This document shows positions 10,965 through 21,036 of a stretch of 64,000 nt of DNA, piece by piece; position 1 is the first letter of the stretch; each line of letters starts with the position of its first letter. The DNA is from Takashimella koratensis. Taxonomy: Eukaryota > Basidiomycota > Tremellomycetes > Trichosporonales > Tetragoniomycetaceae. The notes below the pieces were generated by a model that worked only from the letters and a program-made list of their open reading frames with translations, was not told the DNA's origin and did not search any database. The stretch is taken from assembly GCA_003116875.1 (NCBI GenBank), contig BCKT01000010.1:124001-188000 (forward strand). The letters run 5' to 3'. A program made the translations under genes and the position numbers.

Positions 10965-11585
10965 GCCGCAGACCCGACAATCTTGTTGTACGTATTAGTG
11001 TCCTGAAGCCCTCGTCTTGACTAATGTTAAGGATCATTGGCTTCCTCGTCACCGACCTCATACCCAAAGCGGCAACTTTCTCGGGATTCTTCATGTGCAC
11101 CCTGAAGACGCATATACTTGGCGTGATACTTGGCGTGATGCATGTCCTCAACTCTCGTTTCGCATTACGTCTCGAAATTCAATCGGAAAGTGCAGCCGGG
11201 GTGAGTCTCAGAGGCTCAAAGACCAAATACTGACTGTGCCAGCGCGATAACACGTTTGCTCTCAAGTCGAGTCGATTCCAGCAAGCGACCGTTCATATAC
11301 AGACTGAAACCCACGTTGAGGTATGCAACCTAGGTCGGTGAAGTCGGAGGTCGCTCACACTGCTAGTCTCACGAGATGTCTCGCGTCGACCACCGATTCA
11401 CCAACCGGCGGTCGGACGACCCCGACATGTGGGTCGACACAAAGGCCACGATCAGCGGTGAACGGGGATCTGACGAGATCCATGGGATTCACGAGGGGGA
11501 CAACCAGTCGAGGGACAATGTGCATGACTCCAAGGCTAGCCTCGTAGGTCAAGGCCACCTCAACTCGCAGTCCAGTATCGTTTGA
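10965..11585 (+). pseudogene. C-terminal fragment of a DUF6534-like membrane protein, possibly truncated
   Basis: Four pieces, 10965..10987, 11032..11200, 11243..11320 and 11367..11585, join across introns of 42-46 nt with good GT-AG signals and branch sites into one open frame of 162 residues. It begins with hydrophobic segments (LLIIGFLVTDLI and THILGVILGVMHVLNSR) and ends in a polar tail containing TVHIQTETHVE. The hydrophobic segment followed by LNSR and such a tail resemble the end of basidiomycete DUF6534 seven-helix proteins. Upstream, the frame meets a TGA just before the first piece, and only about 220 bases separate it from the previous gene, too little for the missing helices. It is therefore either a truncated relic or a short gene whose start I cannot place. 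Confidence 0.38.
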
Positions 11586-11806
11586 TCGAGAGTTTGCAGA
11601 TATCTCCCCGTAATAATCCAAATGTACATGCAACATCATGCAACGTCAGACTTTAGACACCTCCACAAGAGTGTGAAGAGACGATAGATGCAGGAACACC
11701 TGATTCAACCCTTCCTGGAGCGTCTGCATCCTTTGAAAAATGAGCTACATGGGGCTGAAGCTACATGGTGCCGAATGTGGCACAGTGGCTAAAAACACAC
11801 TTTAAC

Positions 11807-13354
11807 CTAAACAACCTCCACCCTCTCTTCCTCTGCCTTCACCTCCACCGCCGATGCATTGGCTCTCTGCTCAGTCGTCTCCTTCATATCTACAGCTTCG
11901 CTGGTGTGCTCTGGGGGGAACACGTGGGTCGCCCAGGCACGGACGGGGACGCGTTCTTGGAAAAACGTTTCGATATCGTGCATTGACCGTCCTTGAGTTT
12001 CTCCGACGCAAAACCAGATGTAAATCATCGAAATGATTGACGTCGCAGCGTAAACGAAGCCGATCATGGGGCCGATAGCGCTATAGATGTACGGCGCGGT
12101 GAAAGATAATAACCACGTAGTGAAGAAGAAGACGACGATGGCGAGAGACATGATCTTGTTTTGATTGTGGCCGACGGACATTTCTCGGGCGACGGTGTAG
12201 GCGAGGGGACCCAGTCCAACGTTGAAACCGATGATGACAAAGTACGAGAAAACGACGATGACGTATTGGCCAGACTTTTCCAGAGGCTTCGTGCCGATCC
12301 CACCGATGATTAAGAACGCGACGACCATCATCCCCGTAGTGACGAGGAGCTCGAGGCGGCGTTTCATCTTTGGTTGGAAGATGACCGATGCTCCGACGGC
12401 GAAGATCTGGAGGATATTGGTGATGAGGGTGATGAGGAATGGTTGAGAGATGCCAATTGCTTGAGCGAATACCACGCCGTAGTTGTAGAAGAAGAGAATC
12501 CCGTTAACTTGTTGTGCGAACATGGCGCCACATGCGTAGATGGTCTTGCGGCGTTCGATCTTGTCGGTCCACAGTGACGCCCATGAGGAGTCGTCGACTC
12601 GGGCACGCTCGCGGTCGATGTTGGTTTGGTGAGTGGCGAGGTCTTCGTCGGGTTTGTAGTCTCGGATGTTTCGGTTGATCTTTCTCAGTGCGCGGTCGGC
12701 TTGCTCGCTCCGGTTTTTAGTGAGGAGCCAGAACGGCGACTCTGGGAGGAACGGGAGTAACGCAAGGAGGATGACCGGGAGGACGACAAGACCGCCCATA
12801 GGTACACGGTAGGACGCTGCGTTCGGGATAGATTCCGTGCCCTGGTTGAGACCCGAAGCGACGAGCTGGGAACACGATTGGAGGAATTGGAACATCATCA
12901 GTGCGGGTCCGCGAACATTAACCGGTGCCACCTCGCCGATGTAGAGAAGAGAGGTGACGGTGAATTGACCGACGCCGAGACCGATGAGGATACGACCGAG
13001 AACGATGACGCCCATGCTACCCTTATCTGCGATCTGGGCGATTCCGCCGCCTAGAATACACATGGCAGCGACGAAGAAGACCCATTTTCGGCCGAAATAG
13101 TCATTGATAGGTGCAGCGATAAAGGCGCCGAGCAAGTCTCCGATGTAGATGGACGAGGAGGTGAGCGAAGTGAAAGTAACGGATAGTGCTTTGGGACTCC
13201 CCTCGCCGTAGGCTTCGATAAAAGGCTGCATACCGAGGAGACCGGTGTAGTAGCTGTTGTCGTATCCGTAGCACAGAGCGCCGATGGACGCTATTGCGCA
13301 GTAGATGTACGCCCAGCGGTGGGTCACAAAGCTTTTCAAGATCTCGCCGAGCAT
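11807..13354 (-). CDS. MFS sugar transporter
   Basis: A single uninterrupted exon encodes 515 residues with twelve predicted membrane helices. Sugar-porter (PF00083) signatures are present: YGYDNSYYTGLLG in helix 1, NDYFGRKW between helices 2 and 3, GRILIGLGVGQ in helix 4, PESPFWLL before the central loop, QQVNGILFFYNYG in helix 7 and a GETQGRS end motif in place of the usual PETKG. It should be a plasma-membrane proton symporter for a sugar or related polyol. The lack of introns is unlike every neighbour. It is divergent from the anhydro-sugar kinase-like gene across a 526-base promoter, which suggests co-regulation and that its substrate is the kinase's substrate. Confidence 0.9.
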   Translation of the reverse strand: MLGEILKSFVTHRWAYIYCAIASIGALCYGYDNSYYTGLLGMQPFIEAYGEGSPKALSVTFTSLTSSSIYIGDLLGAFIAAPINDYFGRKWVFFVAAMCILGGGIAQIADKGSMGVIVLGRILIGLGVGQFTVTSLLYIGEVAPVNVRGPALMMFQFLQSCSQLVASGLNQGTESIPNAASYRVPMGGLVVLPVILLALLPFLPESPFWLLTKNRSEQADRALRKINRNIRDYKPDEDLATHQTNIDRERARVDDSSWASLWTDKIERRKTIYACGAMFAQQVNGILFFYNYGVVFAQAIGISQPFLITLITNILQIFAVGASVIFQPKMKRRLELLVTTGMMVVAFLIIGGIGTKPLEKSGQYVIVVFSYFVIIGFNVGLGPLAYTVAREMSVGHNQNKIMSLAIVVFFFTTWLLSFTAPYIYSAIGPMIGFVYAATSIISMIYIWFCVGETQGRSMHDIETFFQERVPVRAWATHVFPPEHTSEAVDMKETTEQRANASAVEVKAEEERVEVV

Positions 13355-13667
13355 TGTGAAGACTGTCCCGAGTGGTTAGAAAATGGCGAGTTCGCGCTGG
13401 AGGTGGATTTACAGTACTCACGAGAGGGAGAGGGAAGGAATGAGCGGGGGGATTGGACCCCGCCGTTACCAACCGGGTTTTATGTACCCCTTCTCAGCCG
13501 TCGATGTCATACCGAAAAACTCATCCGTGGCCCCCTGGGGGCGCGGGGCATGCGATCGATGGATTCAAGCGGGGCATACCCGTCGTCAACACCCGAAACC
13601 CACGCTAGTTTCGTCATTTGTGGGCTGTGTTTGGCTCAAACGGGAGATTAGATCAAGCTTGAACTCT

Positions 13668-13679
13668 CGGCAACGACCG
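13668..13679. promoter_or_regulatory. Inverted repeat CGG-N6-CCG
   Basis: CGG at 13668, six bases, then CCG at 13677: the half-site arrangement recognised by zinc-cluster dimers. The same N6 spacing is found in the second divergent promoter of the cluster at 19463. Chance occurrence is possible in GC-rich DNA. Confidence 0.4.
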
Positions 13680-13685
13680 GAACGA

Positions 13686-13702
13686 TTCGGTGTTTATCCG
13701 AA
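13686..13702. promoter_or_regulatory. Inverted repeat TTCGG-N7-CCGAA
   Basis: A perfect five-base inverted repeat with seven bases between the arms, eight bases from the previous CGG-N6-CCG site. Extended symmetry beyond the CGG core makes chance less likely. Confidence 0.45.
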
Positions 13703-13880
13703 AGAGGCAACTGAGAGGTATCCATGACGGCGTTTACCCAGACGATACGGGATGCATGGTGCCGGGGTCCGGAGCCCGACTCATAAGACGGTGAGCAGCT
13801 TCACGACTGACGCCCTCAAGACCGCGCCTACAGCTTCAAAACACCAAGCCAAATCACCCCGCCTGAACCCAGCCTCCAGT

Positions 13881-15150
13881 ATGCCCTACATTATCGGCCT
13901 GAACAGCGGCTCTTCGTTTGACGGAATCGACGCGGTCCTCTGCACCATCGAGCTCGGCGCCGACGGCCACCCGACTCCTCCCAAATACGTCGCGGCGCTC
14001 ACGGTCGACTGGCCCGAGGTCCTGAAGGAGCAAGTCATCCGAGCGTTTGACAACAACCTTACCATCTTCGAGCTCACTCGCCTCAATTACGCTGCCGGAG
14101 CCGCCTACGCGAGCGCCGTGCAGCAGCTCCTCCGTGAGAACGGCCTCACACCTGCGGATATCGACGTGGTGGGCTACGATGGGCAGACGGTATACCAAGA
14201 GCCTCTGGACAAGGAAAAAGCAGCCGCGTTCGCACAGGCCACAGGGGATAAAACTCTCGTAGACCTTTGGACGAAAGGCGGTTACCCTTGCGGACTGTTC
14301 ATCGCCGAGTCCGGTGTCGTGGCGGGGCTCACCAACATCACGACCGTCACTCAGTTCCGCCCCGTTGACCACTCCCTTGGCGGTTCCGGCGCCCCGTTGA
14401 TGCAGTACCTCGACTTTGTCCTGTTCCGTGGCCGAGGCGACTTTACCGCAACTCTCAACATTGGTGGGATGTAAGTCGGGATCCACCCTGGAAAGAGGCT
14501 GACACATGTTAAGCGCCAACCTGCAGCTAGCCTCACCTGACCGATCCCAGATGATGGCGTTCGATACGGGACCAGGTAACGTCATGATCGACCACACTAT
14601 GCGAGCTCGCAAGGGCCTCGAATACGACCGAGACGGCGAGACAGCAGCCAAGGGAACTGTCATTCAACCCTTGCTCGACGAATTGCTCAAGAGCGAATTC
14701 TTCCTTCGTAAACCGCCCAGATCGGCGTGGAGGCTCGACTTTGGTTCCTCGTATGCCAACGATATCCTTGAACGCTACAACACGTCATCGACCGAAGACC
14801 TCGTCGCTACATTCACCATGTTCACTGCGGTCTCTGTCGAGAAAGCGCTAGTCGAATTCGTACTCCCTCGGGCGCCGAGTCTCCAGAAACTCATCGCGAG
14901 CGGCGGTGGGACGCGGAATCTGACGTTGATCGGAATCCTCAAACAGAGATTGGCAGCTCATGGTGTTTCGTTGCTTATCAGCGACTCGATTGGGATTCCG
15001 TCAGCCTACAAGGAGGCCATCAAGTTTGCCACGTTGGCATTTGCAACGAAGAGAAGCTTGGCGAATAACATTCCAGCGGCGTCGGGAGCGTCTGGATTTG
15101 CAGTGCTGGGTAAATTGACTGTTGCCCCAAGGCTTGCCCAGGGTGTGTAG
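13881..15150 (+). CDS. Anhydro-sugar kinase (AnmK / levoglucosan kinase family)
   Basis: Family enzymes hydrolyse the 1,6-anhydro bond and phosphorylate O6 in one step. Bacterial AnmK acts on anhydro-MurNAc; the yeast enzyme from Lipomyces starkeyi is a levoglucosan kinase giving glucose 6-phosphate. Two exons, 13881..14470 and 14514..15150, give 408 residues. Seen motifs are GLNSGSSFDGID at residues 6-17, GQT near 101, FRPVDHSLGGSGAPL holding the catalytic Asp163, NIGGIANL, FDTGPGNVMID and the late SGGGTRN. The usual SHGQT reads YDGQT, and an extra stretch lies before the GLFIAESG segment, so substrate range may differ. Fungi make no peptidoglycan, so a levoglucosan-type sugar is the better guess, though scavenged cell-wall sugar cannot be excluded. 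It is divergent from a sugar transporter and followed by a regulator. Confidence 0.87.
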
Positions 15151-15474
15151 AGGACGGCACGTTTGAATAGATGTGGTGAATGCATGCAGTGCGCAATTAG
15201 AATCCTAGCGGTGCAAGGGCCATCTTTGCCGGTTTTTTCCTACGCCATGAGGACCGGTCGGATAGATGCAAACCCGACGCCGTCATCTCTTTGCATCCAC
15301 AACATTTCTCATCCTCCCGACTTGACAAACACTTTCAGCATCGTCGTTGTCCGTGACCCCTGAGCAGACAGAGAGCGGCATTCCAGCGCAGAGCACAAAC
15401 TTGTCCTGCCCCAGGCATCTCGCATCCCCTCTGCTCCCCGCCCTGCCTGTCTTTCTGTCCTCCCTGAACCGCCC

Positions 15475-17745
15475 ATGGTCCTTGCGGGCCCGTCGTCTCT
15501 GCCCGTCAAGCGGAAACGAGTCACAGTGAGCATCGACTCTGTGCTTGCGCTGATCTCCAGCGTGCTTGCGACAAGTGTCATGACCTCGGTATCCGGGTGC
15601 GTCGGCCTTGATTCGATATTCCAATCTCTGCTGATCTCTAGACCAGTGCTCGACGGGCCCATCACCCAACGTCTGTCAGCCCTGCGCATCTCAAGCTCTA
15701 GGGTGCACATACGATCGCCCAGTCCGCCGGCGTGGAGTGAGTCCCAATCCGTCCTTGGGCTGACTCCAGCCTGTACCCCAACGCGGACGACATGGACCAA
15801 GTACGGGCCCTTCACCCGTGCGATCAAGCGCGACCCCCTCCGCTGCGGCACCGATGACGTTGGTGTTTGATTCATCTACACCACTTGACAACTCTGCGCT
15901 CTCCAACGACGATACCATTCTTTCTCTGGTCCAAGCTTTCCATGCAATCGCTTATCCCATGTAAGTACGGCTATGATACGCTAACGCGAGACACTGTCGA
16001 GACTCACCCCCTCAGACTGATCTACTTCCACTGGCCGACATTCTGGTGTGACATCCGGACCAAGCGGTACAGCTACGACCGACACTTCCACGCTCTCACC
16101 ATGGCAGTGTGTGCCACTGCATCTGCCCGACTGCGAGATGGCGCGCAGCTACCCCCCTCTTCCCCAAAAGTGCATCACGACACCATACCATCCTCCGAAG
16201 CGTTCTACCGGGCCTCCCTCAACTGCATGGGCCGCGACTCGGACGTCGACTTTGATCTCATGCGGACCGAGGCAGTCCTTGGTATGCTCTGTCTACAGGA
16301 CAACGACCTTCGAGGGAGTCATCGACACATGCATCGATACCTCAGCATGTCGGCGGAGATTGGGTTCCACAACGAATCTCGATGGCCGTCGGACCTCACT
16401 GCGATTCAGATTGAAGAACGACGGCGCTTGGTAAGTGCTAATTTCATCGTCGCTTACGAGATAGTTTTGGCACCAGTATCACCTCGATGTTCAGCTAGCA
16501 GTCACCTTTGGATCCTCGGTACGGCATAGGGAAGATCAATGTATCGTTGCCTACCCGGCGGAAGTGTTTGATGACGAGGATATTCTATCCGATGGTGTGC
16601 GTCTCCGGCCCGAACGCGGAACGTCCCTCTTTAAGGGTTGGAACTTTGTCACAGACCTGTATCGGATCATTGAACATTTGATTGATCGAACCCGGGTCCA
16701 GCCGAGGTCACAGGGGGACACCCTTGCACGGATTGGGATGCATCGACCGTCGACTACGGACGGGCCCAATGCGTCGGAGATCTTACACGAAGTAGCGAGG
16801 GTGTATCACGAACTCCCTGTCGAGCTCAAAGACCCACACGAGATGATTGGTGATCCTCAACAGGACAGATATGGCTTTCAAGGTGAATTATAGTTCTCAA
16901 CATGGTTGACAATAGCTGCAAACATTGTCATCACAATGACGACGGTGAAGATGATCCTCGCCGGGTCGGAAACAAGCAGTATCCAACAGCGCTGTACCGT
17001 CGCTGGCGAACTTCTTGACGGCCTTGCAACCATACCAGAAGGCTACATCCGATCTGCCTCGACTGCAATGGTAAGCTCTACCTCTCCTGCGCTGACACCA
17101 GCTCCACCACCTCGCTGGAGTCGCCCACCTGCTAGCATCCGCAATCAAGTCCCCGCTATCCCCCTGGGCGTTCCTCCAAGCGAGATCGGTCCTGCTCGCT
17201 ATGGCTGACCTCCTTGCGATCTTTGAGACTTCTCTCAGCTCGGACGCAAAGATGTCGTCAAAGATTCGAAACCATGTCCAGAGGATAGACGAGCATACCC
17301 AGCAGGCGAAAGGGCTAGGCGCGAGAATGGTCACGGTAGTCGGAACGCAGGTACCACCGCTGGACCCGGTTGAGAGCAGTGATATTGTAAGTGCATCAGT
17401 GGTCAGTCGTGCTCACTCCTGCAGCCTATCTCCACGGCACAAGATCACCTCGACCTGTCATCGATTCTCAATATTCCCGGCCCATCTTTCACCCATCAAC
17501 AAACCAGCACCGACCTCCTTGCTCAAACATCCTCACCAAGCCTACTCCCGGATACTCTACTGGGCGAATGGCCATTCGCATTGTTCAGCTCCGACGCGTT
17601 CGAGTCGTTTCGGCCTCCAACTGGGCCCAACTCCAGAGCGACGTCGCAGCCACCTAATCAGATGTCCCAAGGTTCACAGGCTCTGGATCCGTCAATGTCT
17701 AGCTTTGATCTGTTGTTTGGTGGCTCGTTCCAAGGTGGTGTCTGA
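15475..17745 (+). CDS. Zn(II)2Cys6 transcription factor with fungal_trans middle region
   Basis: Nine exons, 15475..15525, 15561..15596, 15647..15736, 15770..15960, 16016..16430, 16465..16882, 16916..17070, 17102..17386 and 17425..17745, give 653 residues. The zinc cluster at about residues 18-48 is split over three exons and becomes complete only after splicing. It reads RACDKCHDLGIRC, then CQPC and GCTY, with spacing C-X2-C-X6-C-X8-C-X2-C-X6-C. A basic linker (RPVRRRG) follows. The middle resembles the fungal-specific factor domain (LIYFHWPTFW, YRASLNCMG, EERRRLFW). A Ser/Gln/Pro-rich tail ends in SFDLLFGGSFQGG, a plausible activation segment. Many introns are 31-38 nt. Its place between the kinase and the oxidoreductases suggests it regulates the cluster, and the inverted CGG repeats are candidate sites. 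Confidence 0.9.
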
Positions 17746-17860
17746 CTTGATCACTCCGATATCATGATGCATCTCATTGCTCTACACAAACTGCGAACAT
17801 GTCCAACCCGATAGTTTACCACGGCCCCAACTCCAAGTACTCACTCACGGTACCCGCGCG

Positions 17861-19209
17861 TTACTCCACCAGAGCCTCCATGATCATCTTGATCAACGAG
17901 AGATCATTCTTCGCGTCCACGGGCGTTGTTTTGAACGCCTTGCCATCCACGATGGCTTCGTATACCTCGCCGTACTCGATCGAGTAAGGGTCAAGGTAGC
18001 TGGGGCGAATGACTTGTTCGGACAGTCCACCGTTCTCGAGGTTCTTCTGGATGGTTAAAGTGATTGGGAGACCTCGGACAAATGGTCTGTGAGGAAGTGG
18101 GTCAGCATTGGAAATGGTCAGGTGTGAGAAGACTTACGTGTCGTACTGCACCTTGACACGCATGTCGTCAGTGTACACTTCGATGTGGGCGTCGAAAATG
18201 GCGACTTCATCGATCGCGGTCTAGTCGAATAAGCCCTGTCCCCCCTATCTCCAACCTACCTCGTAGTACACATTGAACGAGTCATAATCAAACACCGCGC
18301 TCCACCACTTCGAGATAGGTTCTTTATCCCTTGAAGCGAAGAGACACTTCTTTGGCATCCCAAACACGTCCCGCATCGCCGAGAGGTCATGCGACCCCAA
18401 CGAACCAAGGAAGAACATTGACGCTTCGTCCCGTTTCGTCAAGTTAGGTCGGTCGATCATGGCTTTGAGATTCGCTGTCTTGCGCTGAGCCATATCGGAT
18501 GCTGCAGTGGGCGGGAAGTCTTTAAAGTATTTCAAACACATCCCTGCTTGTGACGTGAAGAATGGGTTCTGCAATTAAGCAAAAGGCCAATCTTGGTTAC
18601 TTTACCTTTCCGATGATGTCTCGTACTCTGGCATACTTGATCTTCTTCCCCGCAATTGTCTCTTTCAACAACCCCAGCGCGGGCGCAAACCTCCTCATGT
18701 ACCCAACGAAGATGATCACGTTGTTCTTGACTCGAGCGGCCTCGATGGCGTCGGCTTCGGCGTACGTCTGGGCCATGGGTTTCTCGATCAAGATGTGTTT
18801 GCCGGCGTCGGCGCAGAGGATGACATGGTCGGCGTGGTACTGGTCCGCGGTGAGGATGACAACGAGGTCGATTGAGATACCGCTGGATAGCATTGCTTGG
18901 CTAGTGGGGTCAGCGAGGGGTCGGAGGGGAGGCGGACGAAGGAGGTGAAAGCTGGGTGAATACCTACGGATTGGTGAACCAGCCAGAAGATGGCACGTGG
19001 AACCTCGTCCCGCAGTGCTCGACGGACTGCTTGGAGATGTCACACAGCGCGACGACATTGTATCGGTCGTTCTGAACAAGCAGGATGGGGAGCTATACAG
19101 GTGGTGATCAGAGCTGGGCATTCCTAGATGCAAAGTGGAGACTCACATGGATACATTGTGCGACCTCGCCGCAGCCGAGAACGGCGACGTTGAGGACTTT
19201 TCCGGACAT
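17861..19209 (-). CDS. Gfo/Idh/MocA family oxidoreductase, copy A
   Basis: Six exons, 19209..19147, 19092..18968, 18900..18606, 18568..18260, 18220..18138 and 18086..17861, give 366 residues. The Rossmann dinucleotide site is VAVLGCGEVAQ at residues 8-18, and the family EKP lysine motif is HILIEKPMAQT. The C-terminal substrate domain has YMRRFAPAL and SLGSHDLSAMRD. The family oxidises or reduces sugars and cyclitols with NAD(P). Bacterial levoglucosan dehydrogenase belongs to this superfamily, which is suggestive here but not proof. The gene at 21037 is a close paralogue with the same exon plan. It shares a divergent promoter with the unrelated-branch oxidoreductase at 19661. Cytosolic, no targeting signal. 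Confidence 0.9.
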
Positions 19210-19660
19210 GATGGGAATACAGGCAAGAGCGGAGAGGTCAGAAACTATTCGTTGGCGTAGTCGTGCAGTTTTGAGTCGTCTTGATGTCAATGTCTCTATG
19301 TACGTGAGAGTCTTGAGATAGTCTGTCTACTTTTGTCATCATGTGACAAGCTGTGTCCTCGTCCTCGTCGGCAGAATGGACCCCAGGCTGTTGGTCCCTT
19401 GTCGCTAAATCTTTGCGTCATACCCGGATGAACTCGACTCGGACCGAACATGCCGACCATTTCGGCCCTCTCCGCAATCTTGGCCACAGGGGGATCATGA
19501 GACTTGAACACGGACTCACTCACCGTGGGAGGGACGAGATCCACGGTCGAGTCTTCCCTTGCATGAGGTCGTGTCTGTCGCCGGTTATATAGACACCTTT
19601 GAGTATAAGACACTCACCCAACTATCCTTCACTACCTCATCGGCATAATACACCATCACC
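19210..19660. promoter_or_regulatory. Divergent promoter of two oxidoreductase genes
   Basis: This region separates copy A (minus) and the plus-strand oxidoreductase at 19661. It contains a TTATATAG box at 19585..19592, about 70 bases before the plus-strand ATG, and a CGG-N6-CCG inverted repeat at 19463..19474, the same spacing as in the transporter/kinase promoter. Confidence 0.55.
19463..19474. promoter_or_regulatory. Inverted repeat CGG-N6-CCG
   Basis: CGG at 19463 and CCG at 19472 with six bases between, within a CGG/CCG-rich stretch (19438..19475). It is a candidate zinc-cluster operator shared with the promoter at 13668. Confidence 0.38.
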
Positions 19661-20904
19661 ATGCCTGTCCAAGTCGCTCTCCTTGGTTCTGGCCGATTTG
19701 CCAAACTAGCCTACCTCCCGGCCTTTACCCGTTTCCCCTCTGTCTCCTTACACACCATCTGGTCGCGCTCATTATCCTCTGCGACATCTCTCGTGGCCGA
19801 CACTACTGCCCTCGACCTCCCGGCGCCCGCCGCAGTACACGGAGACGAAGGTCTGACAGCTCTCCTCGCCAATCCCGAAATCGACGCAGTCATCCTCGTT
19901 CTCCCACTCACATCCCAGCCAGACCTGGTGATCAGGTGCCTCCAAGCTGGCAAGCATGTGCTTAGTGAGAAACCAGTACACAAGGACGTGAAAGAGGCCA
20001 TGGGGTTGATTAAGCGATACGAGGATGAATTCAAGGGCAAAGGTTTGATCTGGCGCGTTGCGGAGAGTAAGTACGGTATGACCCCGCAGTGAACACGGTG
20101 TAAAGCACTAGTAGTTGTGGTCGCTGAGACACTGTAGACTTTGCACACGAGCCGATCCTTCGCCAAGCTGCCGAGATCCTCCGTGACCCGGACCTCGGAC
20201 CAGTACTCTACTGGCAGCAGAAACAAGAGACAGTGATGCTCGATGCATCACCGTGGCACGCGACGACGTGGCGTACGATCCCAGACTACCAAGGTGGATT
20301 TGTCCTTGATGGTGGAGTTCACCAAGCCGCACTCCTTCGCACTGTTTTACCTAGCCCGCCAACCTCCATCGTCTCTTTCTCTTCACTCCACCGGACCCAC
20401 CTCCCCCCACACGACACGGTATGTGCGATCGCCCTCCCGTCGCCGTCTACGTCGACTGAGCCTCACGGGCCCGTGACTACCCTCCCTGTAGCGCACGACA
20501 CGTCCCTCATCCCGGTCCAATCTGGTACTTCCCAGCCATACGGCCAGATCCTCCTCACCTGGGCTACACCCAACACCACCGCCGACCGATCCGCGTCCAT
20601 CACGACCATCACATGCGTCAATGGTACCCTCACAATCGACGAGAAACGACCCGAGTGGGTGGTCACTCTTAAAGGCGTGGGAGGGGGTAAAGTGAAAGAT
20701 CAGGAATGGAGGTCGGGGAAACAAGGAGTGGTGGTTGAGATTGAAATGTTTGGAGACGCGGTGGAGAAAGTGAAGAAGGGAGTGAAGGTGGAGGAGGAAA
20801 ACTATGGAGAGCCAAGAGGTGCAGCTTGGGATTTGGCTGTCATCGAAGCGTGTTTGACCAGTCAGGGGAAGGAAGTGGTCCTGGCTGATCTTCTCGCAGC
20901 TTAG
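19661..20904 (+). CDS. Gfo/Idh/MocA family oxidoreductase, divergent member
   Basis: Exons 19661..20066 and 20138..20904 give 390 residues. The N-terminal Rossmann fold shows VALLGSGRFAKLAYLPAF at residues 5-22 and the catalytic-lysine motif HVLSEKPVHKD. The second domain carries ATTWRTIPDYQGGFVLDGG followed by VHQAALL, with the histidine of the family's DxxxH site. It is only distantly related to the two flanking paralogues on the other strand and has a different exon plan, so it was recruited independently. Similar fungal proteins are annotated only as oxidoreductases. Its place between two duplicated family members and beside the kinase suggests another redox step on the same sugar. Confidence 0.88.
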
Positions 20905-21036
20905 ACTGTACTGGTTGAGGTGGTCTCTCTGGTACTTGCTTATTGTAGAACAAATGAAGCTCGTGACAACAGTGACATCACGATCTATCGCAGGCTTTCT
21001 TGAAACTGTTTCACAATCCCAGGCTTACTCGCCGCT

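Larger units (their letters stand above)
13355..13880. promoter_or_regulatory. Divergent promoter of transporter and kinase
   Basis: This region separates the starts of the transporter and the kinase. Within it lie two adjacent inverted CGG repeats, at 13668..13679 and 13686..13702, the type of site bound by Zn(II)2Cys6 dimers such as the regulator at 15475. An in-frame upstream ATG at 13752 would add 43 residues to the kinase. I prefer 13881 because family members start at the phosphate-binding loop. Confidence 0.6.

Noticed and set aside
13752..13880. Alternative in-frame start of the kinase 43 codons upstream
   Set aside because: The added residues are not family-like and would lie in the divergent promoter; kept as a possibility only.
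13854..14663. 269-codon open frame on the minus strand
   Set aside because: It is the antisense shadow of the anhydro-sugar kinase, whose forward frame carries all family motifs.
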